A stretch of DNA of 64,000 bases, taken from NCBI RefSeq assembly GCF_001984195.1, contig NZ_MTQN01000012.1, positions 1,550,001 through 1,614,000 of the forward strand, in the 5' to 3' direction. Shown piece after piece: positions 50,770-61,234 of the stretch. Origin of the DNA: Kribbella sp. ALI-6-A. Its GTDB lineage: Bacteria > Actinomycetota > Actinomycetes > Propionibacteriales > Kribbellaceae. The first letter of the stretch is position 1. Every line of letters starts with the position of its first letter. The notes beneath the pieces were generated by a model that was given only the letters and a program-made list of their open reading frames with translations, had not been told where the DNA came from and did not search any database. The position numbers and the translations under genes are program-made.

Positions 50770-52314
50770 GTGGAGACAGCCGAAGTAGTGGTGGGCACGG
50801 GCCCGATGGCCGCCGATGACGTGGTCGCGGTGGCCCGGTACGGCGCGGCGGTGCGAATCGACGACCACGCGCTGGAGGAGATCGCGAAGTCGCGGGCGGC
50901 GATCGAGGCGCTGGCGCACGCGGACACTCCGCACTACGGGGTGTCGACCGGGTTCGGTGCCCTGGCGACGCGGCACATCGCGCCCGAACTGCGGGCGCAG
51001 TTGCAGCGCAGCCTGGTCCGGTCGCACGCGGCGGGTTCGGGCCCCGAGGTGGAGGCCGAGGTCGTGCGCGCGCTGGCCCTGCTGCGACTGTCGACGCTCG
51101 CCACCGGGCGGACCGGCGTGAAGGTCGAGACAGCCCAGGCGTACGCCGGACTGCTGAACGCCGGGCTGACGCCGGTCGTGCACGAGTACGGCAGCCTGGG
51201 GTGCTCCGGCGATCTCGCGCCGCTGTCCCATGTCGCGCTCGCGGTGATGGGTGAGGGCAAAGTCCGCGACCGCGACGGCAACCTGCTCGACGCCGGCGAG
51301 GCGCTCGCGGCCCACGGCCTGCAGCCCGTCGTGCTGGCCGAGAAGGAAGGCCTCGCGCTGATCAACGGGACCGACGGCATGCTGGGCATGCTCGTCCTCG
51401 CGCTCGCCGACCTCGACCGGCTGCTGAAGACCGCCGACATCGCGGCCGCGATGAGCGTCGAGGGCCAGCTGGGCACCGACCGGGTGTTCGCCGCCGACCT
51501 GCAGGCGCTGCGCCCGCACCCAGGACAGGCCGCCGCTGCCGCGAACCTGCGCGCCGTACTGGCCGACAGTGCGATCGTCGCCAGCCATCGTGGTCCGGAC
51601 TGCAACCGGGTCCAGGACGCGTACTCGTTGCGTTGCTCCCCGCAGGTGCACGGCGCCGCGCGGGACACCGTCGCCCACGCGGCGACCGTCGCCGGCCGCG
51701 AACTCGCCGCCGCGATCGACAACCCGGTCGTGCTGCCCGACGGCCGGGTCGAGTCGAACGGCAACTTCCACGGCGCCCCGGTCGGCTACGTGCTGGACTT
51801 CCTGGCGATCGCCGTCGCCGACGTGGCGAGCATCAGCGAACGACGGACCGACCGCTTCCTCGACGTCGCCCGCAACCACGGGCTGAACGCGTTCCTCGCC
51901 GACGACCCGGGCGTCGACAGCGGCCACATGATCGCGCAGTACACCCAGGCCGCGATCGTGTCCGAGCTGAAGCGGCTCGCCGTCCCGGCCAGCGTCGACT
52001 CGATCCCGAGCAGCGCGATGCAGGAGGACCACGTGTCGATGGGCTGGTCCGCCGCCCGCAAGCTGCGCCGCGCGATCGACGGCCTGGAACGCGTCCTGGC
52101 CGTCGAGATCCTGACCGCCGCCCGCGCCCTGGACCTGCGCGCGCCGCTCGAGCCCGCGCCCGCCACCGGCGCCGTACGGCGTGCGCTGCGTGAGCACGTC
52201 GAGGGCCCGGGCACCGACCGCCACCTGGCCCCTGAGATCGAGCACTCCGTCCGGCTTGTTGCCGACGGCACCTACCTGTCCGCCACCGAGGCCGTCACCG
52301 GCCCGCTCGCCTGA
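50770..52314 (+). CDS. hutH: Histidine ammonia-lyase
   Basis: 514 residues; GTG start. Converts L-histidine to urocanate and ammonia. The MIO motif is GSLGCSGDLAPLSH (Cys145-Ser146-Gly147, cysteine in the first position as in some actinomycete HutH), the active-site Tyr is in HYGVSTGFG, and LALINGT, NRVQDAYSLRCSPQVHG and SSAMQEDHVSMGW keep all catalytic residues. This intact enzyme contrasts with the degenerate paralogue at 44-46 kb. hutU follows 15 bp later. Confidence 0.96.
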   Translation: METAEVVVGTGPMAADDVVAVARYGAAVRIDDHALEEIAKSRAAIEALAHADTPHYGVSTGFGALATRHIAPELRAQLQRSLVRSHAAGSGPEVEAEVVRALALLRLSTLATGRTGVKVETAQAYAGLLNAGLTPVVHEYGSLGCSGDLAPLSHVALAVMGEGKVRDRDGNLLDAGEALAAHGLQPVVLAEKEGLALINGTDGMLGMLVLALADLDRLLKTADIAAAMSVEGQLGTDRVFAADLQALRPHPGQAAAAANLRAVLADSAIVASHRGPDCNRVQDAYSLRCSPQVHGAARDTVAHAATVAGRELAAAIDNPVVLPDGRVESNGNFHGAPVGYVLDFLAIAVADVASISERRTDRFLDVARNHGLNAFLADDPGVDSGHMIAQYTQAAIVSELKRLAVPASVDSIPSSAMQEDHVSMGWSAARKLRRAIDGLERVLAVEILTAARALDLRAPLEPAPATGAVRRALREHVEGPGTDRHLAPEIEHSVRLVADGTYLSATEAVTGPLA

Positions 52315-52329
52315 AAGGCTGGATCACCC

Positions 52330-53985
52330 ATGTCCGGACCCCGTCCCGTACGCGCATCCCGCGGCACCACTCTGACCGCCCAGGGCTGGCCGCAGGAAGC
52401 CGCGCTGCGGATGCTGCAGAACAACCTCGACCCCGAGGTCGCCGAGCACCCCGACGAGCTGGTCGTGTACGGCGGTTCCGGCAAGGCCGCGCGGGACTGG
52501 AACTCCTTCGACGCGATGGTCCGCACGCTGACCACGCTGAAGGACGACGAGACGATGCTGGTCCAGTCCGGCCGCCCGGTCGGCGTGATGCGCACGCACG
52601 AGTGGGCGCCGCGGGTGCTGATCGCGAACTCCAACCTGGTCGGCGACTGGGCCAACTGGGAGGAGTTCCGCAAGCTGGAGGCGCTCGGGCTGACCATGTA
52701 CGGCCAGATGACGGCCGGTTCGTGGATCTACATCGGGACCCAGGGCATCCTGCAGGGCACCTACGAGACGTTCGCCGCGGTCGCGGAGAAGAAGTTCGGC
52801 GGCACGCTGGCCGGGACGATCACGCTGACCGCCGGACTCGGCGGGATGGGCGGCGCGCAGCCGCTCGCGGTGACGATGAACGACGGCGTCGCGATCTGCG
52901 TCGACGTCGACGAGTCGCGCATCCAGCGCCGGATCGAGCACCGCTACCTCGACGTCCGGGCCGACTCCGTCGACGACGCGCTGCGGCTGGCCGAAGAGGC
53001 GAAGAAGGCCCGCCGGCCGCTGTCGATCGGTGTCCTCGGCAACGCCGCGGTGATCGTGCCGGCACTGCTGGAACGCGGCGCGCCGATCGACATCGTCACC
53101 GACCAGACCTCGGCGCACGACCCGCTGATGTACCTGCCGGTGGGTGTGGACTTCGAGGACTGGGGCGCCGCGCGGCAGAAGGACCCGGCAGGGTTCACCG
53201 AGCGCGCGCAGGCATCGATGGCCCGGCACGTCGCGGCGATGGTCGGCTTCCAAGACGCGGGCGCCGAGGTGTTCGACTACGGCAACTCGATCCGCGACGA
53301 GGCACGCAAGGCCGGCTACAACCGGGCCTTCGACTTCCCGGGCTTCGTGCCGGCGTACATCCGGCCGCTGTTCTGCGAGGGCAAGGGCCCGTTCCGGTGG
53401 GCGGCGCTGTCGGGCAACCCGGCGGACATCGCGAAGACCGACCGGGCGATTCTCGAACTCTTCCCGGACAACGAGCACCTGACCCGGTGGATCAAGATGG
53501 CCGGTGAGCGGGTCGCGTTCCAGGGGCTGCCGGCCCGGATCTGCTGGCTCGGGCAGGGCGAGCGGGACAAGGCCGGCCTGCGGTTCAACGAGATGGTCGC
53601 CTCCGGTGAGCTCGAGGCGCCGATCGTGATCGGGCGGGACCACCTGGACACCGGCAGCGTCGCTTCGCCGTACCGGGAGACCGAGGGCATGCTGGACGGC
53701 TCGGACGCGATCGCGGACTGGCCGCTGCTCAACGCGCTGGTGAACACCGCCAGCGGCGCCTCCTGGGTGTCGATCCACCACGGCGGCGGGGTCGGGATGG
53801 GCCGGTCGATCCACGCCGGTCAGGTGTCGGTTGCCGACGGCACCGAGCTGGCGCGGCAGAAGCTCGAGCGGGTGCTGAGCAACGACCCGGCGATGGGCGT
53901 GATTCGGCACGTCGACGCCGGGTACGAGACAGCGGCGGAGGTCGCGGCCGAGCAGGGTGTCCGGATTCCGATGCAGGAGTCCTGA
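52330..53985 (+). CDS. hutU: Urocanate hydratase
   Basis: 551 residues, ATG start. Converts urocanate to 4-imidazolone-5-propionate using tightly bound NAD. Family marks: [68 protein letters not shown] and [18 protein letters not shown]. Normal length. Second gene of the hut operon. Confidence 0.97.
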   Translation: MSGPRPVRASRGTTLTAQGWPQEAALRMLQNNLDPEVAEHPDELVVYGGSGKAARDWNSFDAMVRTLTTLKDDETMLVQSGRPVGVMRTHEWAPRVLIANSNLVGDWANWEEFRKLEALGLTMYGQMTAGSWIYIGTQGILQGTYETFAAVAEKKFGGTLAGTITLTAGLGGMGGAQPLAVTMNDGVAICVDVDESRIQRRIEHRYLDVRADSVDDALRLAEEAKKARRPLSIGVLGNAAVIVPALLERGAPIDIVTDQTSAHDPLMYLPVGVDFEDWGAARQKDPAGFTERAQASMARHVAAMVGFQDAGAEVFDYGNSIRDEARKAGYNRAFDFPGFVPAYIRPLFCEGKGPFRWAALSGNPADIAKTDRAILELFPDNEHLTRWIKMAGERVAFQGLPARICWLGQGERDKAGLRFNEMVASGELEAPIVIGRDHLDTGSVASPYRETEGMLDGSDAIADWPLLNALVNTASGASWVSIHHGGGVGMGRSIHAGQVSVADGTELARQKLERVLSNDPAMGVIRHVDAGYETAAEVAAEQGVRIPMQES

Positions 53986-54149
53986 CGCCCCTCCGGCGGC
54001 GGGTTGACGAACGACACAGTGCGACCGCGGCAATCCCCAGCGCTAAGGTGCACTTTCCCGAGGACTGAGAAAGCTGCTGATCGCGTGGCTGGGGGCCGTC
54101 GGTCCCCTAGGATCGAGTCCGCGATCGCCGACCAGCGCGAAGGGGCGCC

Positions 54150-55148
54150 ATGATCGAGTTCGAATCCGTCACCAAGCAGTACCCGGACGGCACGGTGGCC
54201 GTCGACACCCTGAGCCTGCGGATCCCGAGCAACGAGATCACCGTGTTCGTCGGCCCCTCGGGCTGCGGCAAGACGACCTCGCTGCGGATGATCAACCGCA
54301 CGATCGAGCGGACCAGCGGCCGGATCTCGATCGACGGCGAGGACATCAACGCCGGCGACCCGGTCACGCTGCGGCGCGGGATCGGCTACGTGATCCAGCA
54401 CGCCGGACTGTTCCCGCACAAGACCGTCGTCGACAACGTCGCGACGGTGCCGAAGCTGCTCGGCTGGGACAAGCGCAAGACCCGGGCGACCGCGATGGAG
54501 CTGCTGGAGCGGGTCGGGCTCGACCCCAAGCTGGCCGAGCGGTACCCGGCCCAGCTGTCCGGTGGTCAGCAGCAGCGCGTCGGCGTCGCTCGCGCGCTCG
54601 CGGCCGACCCGAAGATCATGCTGATGGACGAGCCGTTCAGCGCGGTCGACCCGGTCGTGCGCCACCAGTTGCAGGAGGAGCTGCTGCGCCTGCAGCGCGA
54701 CATCGGCAAGACGATCGTGTTCGTCACCCACGACATCGACGAAGCGATCAAGCTCGGCGACAACGTCGCGGTCCTGCGGGTCGGCGGCAAGCTCGCCCAG
54801 TTCGCGCCCCCGGCGGAGCTGCTGGCCAAGCCGGCCGACGAGTTCGTCGAGGGCTTCATCGGTCAGGATCGTGGTTATCGCGCGCTGACCTTCGTCACGG
54901 CGGAGAACCTGCCGCTCGGCCCGGTCCCGGCGGACCTCGCGATCGGTGCGGACGGAAAGCCGGCCGGCTGGCGCAAGGACGGCGACACCTTGCCGGTCGG
55001 CGCGGTGTTCCAGCGCGGCGACTCGCTGCGGGCCGCGATGGACTCCGTGCTCACATCGCCGATCGGGCAGGGCGTCTGCGTCGACGAGGCAGGCAAGCCG
55101 GTCGGCGTGATCGACTACACCGGCCTGACCGGGGTGCTGCGCCCATGA
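54150..55148 (+). CDS. OpuC/ProV-type ABC transporter ATPase
   Basis: 332 residues. Walker A GPSGCGKTT (residues 35-43), Q-loop VIQHAGLFPHKTV, signature QLSGGQQQR, Walker B IMLMDEPFSAVD, H-loop VFVTHD; two C-terminal CBS-like segments (GDSLRAAMDSVL, VGVIDYTGLTGVLR) as in quaternary-amine transporters, which sense ionic strength. It starts 164 bp after hutU, and a weak TAGGAT element (54108-54113) could give it an extra promoter. Powers the importer encoded by the next three genes. Confidence 0.93.
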   Translation: MIEFESVTKQYPDGTVAVDTLSLRIPSNEITVFVGPSGCGKTTSLRMINRTIERTSGRISIDGEDINAGDPVTLRRGIGYVIQHAGLFPHKTVVDNVATVPKLLGWDKRKTRATAMELLERVGLDPKLAERYPAQLSGGQQQRVGVARALAADPKIMLMDEPFSAVDPVVRHQLQEELLRLQRDIGKTIVFVTHDIDEAIKLGDNVAVLRVGGKLAQFAPPAELLAKPADEFVEGFIGQDRGYRALTFVTAENLPLGPVPADLAIGADGKPAGWRKDGDTLPVGAVFQRGDSLRAAMDSVLTSPIGQGVCVDEAGKPVGVIDYTGLTGVLRP

Positions 55149-55795
55149 GGTGGGTCGACGACAACAGCCTGCTGATCTGGGAGCAGTTACGCGAGCACCT
55201 CTATCTCGCGCTGATCCCGATGGTGCTCGGACTGCTGATCTCGGTCCCGCTCGGGTACGTGGCGACGCGGTACAGCTGGCTGGCCAACCCGCTCGTCGCG
55301 CTCGGCGGCGTGCTCTACTCGCTGCCGTCGATCGCCCTGTTCATCGTGCTGCCGGCGCTGATCGGCACGAAGGTGCTGTCGGCGGCGAACATCATCATCG
55401 CGCTGACCATCTACGCGGTCTCGCTGCTGATCCGCAACGTGATCGACGGGTTGCGCTCGGTGCCCGAAGAGGTGCTGCAGGCCGCGGTGTCGGTGGGCTA
55501 TGGAACGCTGCGCAGGGTGATGACCATCGACCTGCCGATCGCGGTCCCGGTGATCTTCGCCGGGCTGCGGGTCGTCACGGTCGCGAACATCTCGATGGTC
55601 AGCGTCGGCGCGATCATCGGGATCGGCGGCCTGGGCGAGCTGTTCACGCTCGGCTTCCAGCAGGACTTCCTGACCCCGATCGTGGTCGGCGTCGTCCTGT
55701 CGCTCGCGCTGGCCCTGCTGGCCGACGTCGCGCTGGTCGGTCTGCAACGCGTGCTCACGCCGTGGGCCCGGGTCAACACCCCGAAGGAGGCCTGA
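55145..55795 (+). CDS. OpuC-type ABC transporter permease 1
   Basis: 216 residues, five or six membrane helices, overlapping the ATPase gene by 4 bp (ATGA). The coupling-helix EAA loop reads VPEEVLQAAVSVGYGTLRRV and the pattern NISMVSVGAIIGIGGLGELF is typical of ProW/OpuCB proteins. Pairs with the next gene as the membrane channel. Confidence 0.93.
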   Translation: MRWVDDNSLLIWEQLREHLYLALIPMVLGLLISVPLGYVATRYSWLANPLVALGGVLYSLPSIALFIVLPALIGTKVLSAANIIIALTIYAVSLLIRNVIDGLRSVPEEVLQAAVSVGYGTLRRVMTIDLPIAVPVIFAGLRVVTVANISMVSVGAIIGIGGLGELFTLGFQQDFLTPIVVGVVLSLALALLADVALVGLQRVLTPWARVNTPKEA

Positions 55796-55796
55796 C

Positions 55797-56513
55797 ATGG
55801 TGCAGGGATTCCTCGACTTCATCAGCGACCCGGCGAACTGGTCCGGCGCCGAAGGCATCGGCAACCGGATCCTGCAGCACCTGGCGTACACGTTCCTGTC
55901 GCTGGCGATCGCCGCGCTGATCGCACTGCCGATCGGCCTGCTGATCGGGCACACCCGGCGCGGCGCGTTCCTGGCGATCAACACCGGTAACGCGGCCCGC
56001 GCGCTGCCGACGCTGGGTCTGCTGACGCTGATCGTGCTGCTGATCGGCATCGGCCGGGTGCCGGTGATCATCGCGCTCGTCGTGCTGGGCATCCCGCCGA
56101 TCATGGCCTCGACGTACGCCGGGGTGTCCGGCGTCGACCGGGCCACGATCGACGCCGCCCGCGGGATGGGCATGACCGGCCGGGAGATCCTCACCAAGGT
56201 GGAGATCCCGATCGCGTTGCCGCTGATCATCTCCGGCCTGCGCAGCGCCACCCTGCAGATCGTCTCGACCGCGACCGTGGCGGCGTACGTCGCCCTCGGC
56301 GGGCTGGGACGGTACGTGATCGACGGGCTGAGTCTGCGGGACTTCCCGCAGATGCTGACCGGCGCCGTCCTGGTCGCCGTACTGGCGATCCTGCTCGACC
56401 TGGTCTTCGCCCTCGCCGCGCGGTACGCCGTCTCGGCCGGGCTGACCGGCCGGCTGCGGCGCAACACCGACACCAAGACTTCCACTGCTCCGGCACCGGC
56501 CGGGGTGCAGTAA
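55797..56513 (+). CDS. OpuC-type ABC transporter permease 2
   Basis: 238 residues, about six membrane helices, 1 bp after permease 1. EAA-type loop IDAARGMGMTGREILTKVEI and ATLQIVSTATVAAYVALGGL match OpuCD. With separate permeases and a lipoprotein receptor, the system has the four-gene OpuC plan rather than the three-gene ProU plan. Confidence 0.93.
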   Translation: MVQGFLDFISDPANWSGAEGIGNRILQHLAYTFLSLAIAALIALPIGLLIGHTRRGAFLAINTGNAARALPTLGLLTLIVLLIGIGRVPVIIALVVLGIPPIMASTYAGVSGVDRATIDAARGMGMTGREILTKVEIPIALPLIISGLRSATLQIVSTATVAAYVALGGLGRYVIDGLSLRDFPQMLTGAVLVAVLAILLDLVFALAARYAVSAGLTGRLRRNTDTKTSTAPAPAGVQ

Positions 56514-56533
56514 ACGGACCTCTGGAGGATCCC

Positions 56534-57472
56534 GTGTTCAGAAGAACCTTCATCCGCAGCGCCATCGCCGCGACGGCCGTGTTCGCGCTCGCAGCCTGCG
56601 GCGGTGGTGAGGACCCGCTGAGCGGCGGCGGCGACAACGACGCCGGCGGCGGCTCGGCGCCCGACAAGGTCGACTCGCTCACCGTCGGCTCGGCCAACTT
56701 CGCCGAGAGCCAGGTGCTGGCCGAGATCTACGCCCAGGCGCTGGAGGCCAAGGGCATCAAGGTCAACCGGAAGCTGAACATCGGCGCCCGGGAGCTCTAC
56801 ATGGCCGCGATCCAGGACAAGTCGGTCGACCTGCTGCCGGAGTACACCGGCGCGACCCTGGTCTACTTCAAGAAGGACGCCACCGAGAACGAGGCCGAGG
56901 CCGTCTACAAGGCGATTCCGGGCGTCCTGCCGGCCGGGCTCGAGGTGCTGAACAAGTCCGAGGCGGCCGACGAGGACGCGATCGTGGTGACCCAGGAGAC
57001 CGCGCAGAAGTACTCGCTGAAGTCGATCGGCGACCTGAAGGCGGTCAGCAAGGACATGGTCGCGGGCGGTGGCCCGGAGTTCAAGACGCGGACCGCGGGC
57101 CTGGCCGGCATGAAGGAGAAGTACGGCGTCGAGTTCAAGGAGTTCAAGACGCTGGACGCCGGTGGACCGCTGAGCCTGAAGGCGCTGAAGGACGGCACCA
57201 TCCAGGTGACGCAGTTCTTCACCACCCAGTCGGCGATCAAGGACAACAACCTGGTCGTGCTGGAGGACCCCGAGCACATCCACCTGCCGAACAACATCGT
57301 TCCGCTGATCCGGACCGACCACAAGAGCCCTGACGTCGAGACGACGCTGAACGCGGTCCAGGCCAAGCTCACCACCGACGGCCTGACCGACCTGGTCAAG
57401 CGCGCCGAGGGTGGCAGCGAGTCCGCCGCCGCCGTCGCGAAGGACTGGCTGTCGAAGAACCCGCTGTCTTGA
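56534..57472 (+). CDS. OpuAC-type substrate-binding lipoprotein
   Basis: 312 residues, GTG start with TGGAGGAT upstream; lipobox FALAACGGG. SLTVGSANFAESQVLAEIYA, KLNIGARELYMAAIQDKSVD and LLPEYTGATLVYF are OpuAC family blocks. Known members bind glycine betaine, choline, carnitine, and in EgtU ergothioneine. Because it lies inside the hut operon, histidine, urocanate or a histidine betaine is the likely cargo (inference). Overlaps the next gene by 4 bp. Confidence 0.92.
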   Translation: MFRRTFIRSAIAATAVFALAACGGGEDPLSGGGDNDAGGGSAPDKVDSLTVGSANFAESQVLAEIYAQALEAKGIKVNRKLNIGARELYMAAIQDKSVDLLPEYTGATLVYFKKDATENEAEAVYKAIPGVLPAGLEVLNKSEAADEDAIVVTQETAQKYSLKSIGDLKAVSKDMVAGGGPEFKTRTAGLAGMKEKYGVEFKEFKTLDAGGPLSLKALKDGTIQVTQFFTTQSAIKDNNLVVLEDPEHIHLPNNIVPLIRTDHKSPDVETTLNAVQAKLTTDGLTDLVKRAEGGSESAAAVAKDWLSKNPLS

Positions 57473-58668
57473 CCGACTCCTTCGAACAGATGTGGACGGC
57501 CCTGTCCGCCGTCGGCCGTGACCCCTCCACCGGGGGTTACCGCCGCGGCGGCTGGACCGCCACCGAACGAGAAGCCACGCGCTGGTTCGTCGACCAGTGC
57601 GCGGCGCGGGACCTGACTCTGGAGTCCGACGGTATCGGCAACCTCGTCGCCTGGTGGAACCCTTCCTCGTCGTCCGAGAAGGGGGTCGTGACGGGCAGCC
57701 ATCTGGACTCGGTGCTGGACGGCGGCGCTTTCGACGGACCGTTGGGTGTGGTGTCGGCGCTGGCCGCGGTCGACCAGTTGCGGGCCGAGGGTTTCCAGCC
57801 TTCGGTGCCGGTGGGTGTGGGCGCCTTCGTGGAAGAGGAAGGCAGCCGGTTCGGGATGCCTTGTCTGGGATCCCGGGTTGCTGCCGGGGTGCTGGCGCCG
57901 GAGAAGGCGTTGAAGCTGCAGGACCGGAACGGGGTTCTGCTGGCTGACGCTCTGGAAGGCGCCGGGATCGACCCGGCCGGCGTAGGACCCTCGCCGCTGC
58001 TGGAGCGGATGGGGACCTTCGTCGAGCTGCACGTCGAGCAGGGCCGGGCCTTGACGGCGCCGGTGGGTGTGGCGAGCTCGATCTGGCCGCACGGGCGGTT
58101 CCGGTTCACGTTCGGCGGCGAGGCCAACCACGCCGGCACGACGCTGATGGAAGACCGGCACGACCCGATGCTCACCTACGCGATGACCGCGCTGGGGGCC
58201 AACAAGCAGGCCCGGCTGGCCGGCGCTCGCGCGACCTTCGGCCGGCTGTCCGTCGAGCCGAACGGGACCAACGCCGTACCGTCGCAGGTGACCGCCTGGC
58301 TCGACGCCCGCGCGGCCTCGACCGAAGTCCTGGAACAGTTGCTGGCGGCAATCACCCGGCAGGCGACGGAGCGGGCCGAGCGGGACGGAACGACCGTCGA
58401 GGTCGTCGCCGAGTCGGTCTCCCCGGTGGTCGACTTCCCGGCGGGACTGCGCGACCGGCTGGCCGCCGTACTGGATGGTGCGCCGGTGCTGCCGACCGGT
58501 GCCGGGCACGACGCCGGAGTGTTCTCCGACGCCGGGATCCCGACCGCGATGCTGTTCGTTCGCAACCCGACCGGGATCTCGCACTCCCCGGCCGAGCACG
58601 CGGAGATGGACGACTGTCTGGCCGGCGTCGACGCGCTGGCGGCGGTGCTGAAAGACCTCGCCCGGTGA
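57469..58668 (+). CDS. M20 amidohydrolase, probable N-formylglutamate deformylase
   Basis: 399 residues, TTG start overlapping the receptor stop (TTGA). M20/ArgE-AllC family: TGSHLDSVLDGGAFDGPLGV (His78, Asp89 metal ligands), FVEEEGSRFG (Glu123/124), ELHVEQGRAL, and the dimerisation lid. By sequence it would be called allantoate or carbamoyl-amino-acid amidohydrolase. The next gene, hutF, makes N-formylglutamate, and no HutG is present, so this enzyme most likely removes the formyl group. Streptomyces hut loci have the same neighbour, which supports this role. Confidence 0.85.
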   Translation: MTDSFEQMWTALSAVGRDPSTGGYRRGGWTATEREATRWFVDQCAARDLTLESDGIGNLVAWWNPSSSSEKGVVTGSHLDSVLDGGAFDGPLGVVSALAAVDQLRAEGFQPSVPVGVGAFVEEEGSRFGMPCLGSRVAAGVLAPEKALKLQDRNGVLLADALEGAGIDPAGVGPSPLLERMGTFVELHVEQGRALTAPVGVASSIWPHGRFRFTFGGEANHAGTTLMEDRHDPMLTYAMTALGANKQARLAGARATFGRLSVEPNGTNAVPSQVTAWLDARAASTEVLEQLLAAITRQATERAERDGTTVEVVAESVSPVVDFPAGLRDRLAAVLDGAPVLPTGAGHDAGVFSDAGIPTAMLFVRNPTGISHSPAEHAEMDDCLAGVDALAAVLKDLAR

Positions 58669-59975
58669 CGGCGTACTGGTGCGCCCGGGCGGTCCTGCCG
58701 TCCGGGGTCGCCGACGGCGTGCTGGTCACGGTGGAGGACGGGCGGATCACTGCGGTCTCGTCCGGTGCCGCCCAGCCGCCCGGCGCGGTCAGGCTCGACG
58801 GCCTTGTCCTCCCCGGCCTGGCAAACTGCCACAGCCACGCGTTCCACCGGGCGCTGCGCGGTCGTACCCAGACCGAGCGCGGGACCTTCTGGACCTGGCG
58901 CGAGCAGATGTATGCCGTCGCGTCCGTGCTCACGCCGGACAGCTACTACCGGCTCGCCCGCGCCGTGTACGGCGAAATGCTGCTCACCGGCATCACCGTG
59001 GTCGGCGAGTTCCACTACCTGCACCACGCCCCCGGCGGCCGCCGGTACGACGACCCGAACGCGATGGGCGAGGCCCTGATCGCGGCCGCCCGCGACGCCG
59101 GCCTGCGGATCGCGCTGCTCGACACCTGCTACGTGGCCGGCGGCATCGACCAGCCGCTGAACGAGGTGCAGCAGCGGTTCAGCGACGGCGACGCGGCCGG
59201 CTGGGCCTCGCGCGTCGGACGGCTGCGCGGGTCGGACGGTGTGGTGATCGGGGCGGCCGCGCACTCGGTGCGAGGTGTCCCGGCCGATCAGCTCGGCGCG
59301 GTGGCCGGCTTGTTGCCTGAGGCACCTTTGCATGTGCACCTGTCGGAACAGGTCGCGGAGAACCAGGCCTGCGTGGCGGCGTACGGGCGGACGCCGACGC
59401 AGGTGCTCGACGAAGCCGGCTTCCTGAGCGCGCGGACGAGTGCCGTGCACGCGACGCACCTGACGCCGGTCGACGTCGGACTGCTCGGCAGCTCCGCGAC
59501 GTACTCGTGCTTCTGCCCGACGACCGAGCGCGACCTGGCCGACGGGATCGGTCCGTCGGTCGCGCTGCGTGCGGCTGGATCGACGGTGACGTTGGGGTCG
59601 GACAGTCACGCCGTGGTCGACTTGTTCGAGGAGATGCGGGCGGTCGAGCTGGACGAGCGGCTCGCGTCGCAGGAGCGCGGTCACTGGTCGGCGCCTGAGT
59701 TGCTGGCCGCGGCGACGGCCGACGGGCATCGATCGCTGGGGTTCGCCGATGCCGGGAAGATCGAGGTCGGGGCGCGCGCGGATCTGGTCGCCGTACGGAC
59801 CGACAGTGTGCGGACGGCGGGGACCGGGGCGTCGGTGGAGACGGCCGTGTTCGCGGCGTCCGGGGCCGACGTCACCGACGTGGTCGTCGACGGCGTTCAT
59901 CGTGTTGCTCAGGGCAATCATTCGACATTCGACGTGGCAGCCGAACTGGCGGCCGCGATCGCGGAGGTGACATGA
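58665..59975 (+). CDS. hutF: Formimidoylglutamate deiminase
   Basis: 436 residues, GTG start overlapping the M20 gene by 4 bp. Amidohydrolase fold with [17 protein letters not shown] (His56, His58), [33 protein letters not shown] and [12 protein letters not shown]. Hydrolyses N-formimidoyl-L-glutamate to N-formyl-L-glutamate and ammonia, the five-step branch of histidine degradation. Confidence 0.94.
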   Translation: MTAYWCARAVLPSGVADGVLVTVEDGRITAVSSGAAQPPGAVRLDGLVLPGLANCHSHAFHRALRGRTQTERGTFWTWREQMYAVASVLTPDSYYRLARAVYGEMLLTGITVVGEFHYLHHAPGGRRYDDPNAMGEALIAAARDAGLRIALLDTCYVAGGIDQPLNEVQQRFSDGDAAGWASRVGRLRGSDGVVIGAAAHSVRGVPADQLGAVAGLLPEAPLHVHLSEQVAENQACVAAYGRTPTQVLDEAGFLSARTSAVHATHLTPVDVGLLGSSATYSCFCPTTERDLADGIGPSVALRAAGSTVTLGSDSHAVVDLFEEMRAVELDERLASQERGHWSAPELLAAATADGHRSLGFADAGKIEVGARADLVAVRTDSVRTAGTGASVETAVFAASGADVTDVVVDGVHRVAQGNHSTFDVAAELAAAIAEVT

Positions 59976-61138
59976 GCTCGTTGCTGCTGACCGGGATCAG
60001 CTCGCTGGTGACCAACGACCCGCAGCACGGACCGCTGCTCGGCGAGTTGCACGACGCCGCGTTGGTGGTCGAAGGCAACAAGGTTGCCTGGGTGGGACCC
60101 CGCACGGCGGCTCCCGCGGCGGACGCCTCGATGGACCTGGGCGACCGGGCCGTCGTACCGGGCTTCGTGGACTCGCACGCGCACCTGGTGTTCGCCGGTG
60201 ACCGGGCCGAGGAGTTCGCGGCGCGGATGACCGGGCAGCCGTACAGCGCCGGCGGCATCCGGACGACGGTCGCCGCGACCCGCGAAGCGGCCGACCAGCA
60301 GCTCGCCGCGAACGTCGCCCGGCTGGTCGCGGAGATGCGGCGGCAGGGAACGACGACGGTCGAGATCAAGTCGGGCTACGGGCTGACGGTGGCCGACGAG
60401 GCGCGCTCGCTGGCGGTCGCGGCCGACTTCACCGACGAGACGACGTACTTGGGGGCGCACGTCGTACCGGCTGAGTTCGCTGACGATCCGGGCGGTTACG
60501 TCGACCTGGTCACGGGGCCGATGCTCGACGCCGCGGCCAAGCATGCGAAGTGGGTCGACGTCTTCGTCGAGCGCGGTGCCTTCGACGCGGACCAGGCCCG
60601 GGCGATTTTGCGCGCCGGACAGGCGGCTGGTCTGTCGGCACGGGTGCACGCCAACCAGTTGGGCGAAGGGCCCGGCGTACAGGTCGCTTGCGAGGTCGGC
60701 GCCGCGGCGGCTGACCACTGCACGTTCCTGACCGACGCCGACGTGGACGCGATGGCCTCCGCCGGAGTCGTCGCGGGGTTGCTGCCGGCCATCGAGTTCT
60801 CCACCCGCTCGCCGTACCCCGACGCCCGCCGCCTCCTGGACGCCGGCGTCACCGTCGCGCTGGCGACGGACTGCAACCCCGGCTCGGGCTATTCGTCGTC
60901 CATGCCGTTCTGCATCGCGCTCGCCGTCCGCGAGATGCGGATGAGTCCCGCCGAAGCCCTCTGGTCCGCCACCGCCGGCGGCGCCGCGTCTCTGCGCCGT
61001 ACCGACGTCGGCCATTTGGGCGTCGGCGCTCGCGCCGACCTGGCCGTGCTGGATGCGCCGTCGTACGTGCATCTCGCGTACCGGCCGGGCGTCCCGCTGG
61101 TCACCAAGACCTTCATCGGTGGCCGCCCGGTCATCTGA
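59972..61138 (+). CDS. hutI: Imidazolonepropionase
   Basis: 388 residues, ATG overlapping hutF by 4 bp. [16 protein letters not shown] (His69, His71), [53 protein letters not shown] and [15 protein letters not shown] are the HutI signatures. Hydrolyses imidazolone propionate to formimidoylglutamate, the substrate of HutF. Last gene of the hut operon. Confidence 0.96.
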   Translation: MSSLLLTGISSLVTNDPQHGPLLGELHDAALVVEGNKVAWVGPRTAAPAADASMDLGDRAVVPGFVDSHAHLVFAGDRAEEFAARMTGQPYSAGGIRTTVAATREAADQQLAANVARLVAEMRRQGTTTVEIKSGYGLTVADEARSLAVAADFTDETTYLGAHVVPAEFADDPGGYVDLVTGPMLDAAAKHAKWVDVFVERGAFDADQARAILRAGQAAGLSARVHANQLGEGPGVQVACEVGAAAADHCTFLTDADVDAMASAGVVAGLLPAIEFSTRSPYPDARRLLDAGVTVALATDCNPGSGYSSSMPFCIALAVREMRMSPAEALWSATAGGAASLRRTDVGHLGVGARADLAVLDAPSYVHLAYRPGVPLVTKTFIGGRPVI

Positions 61139-61146
61139 GCGAACGC

Positions 61147-61234
61147 CCACCACTCACCAAGCGCACCTGCCGCCGATCCGCGCAGCGTGAACCGCTGCTC
61201 AGGCGGCCGTCGGAAGCCGGTTGGTGAGTGGTGG
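61147..61234. repeat. Inverted-repeat unit, left of DUF559 gene
   Basis: CCACCACTCACCAA (61147-61160) and its exact reverse complement (61221-61234) enclose 60 bp. The right arm is inside the DUF559 coding sequence and encodes PPLTN near the C-terminus. The left arm with its flanks (61143-61163) recurs at 62130-62150 with one mismatch in 21. A small hairpin (GCAGCG/CGCTGC, 61182-61198) lies within and may end hutI. Confidence 0.7.

Noticed and set aside
50770-52314. Cys-Ser-Gly in place of Ala-Ser-Gly in hutH as a defect
   Set aside because: The serine and glycine that matter are present and Cys in the first position is tolerated in HutH proteins; all other catalytic residues are intact.
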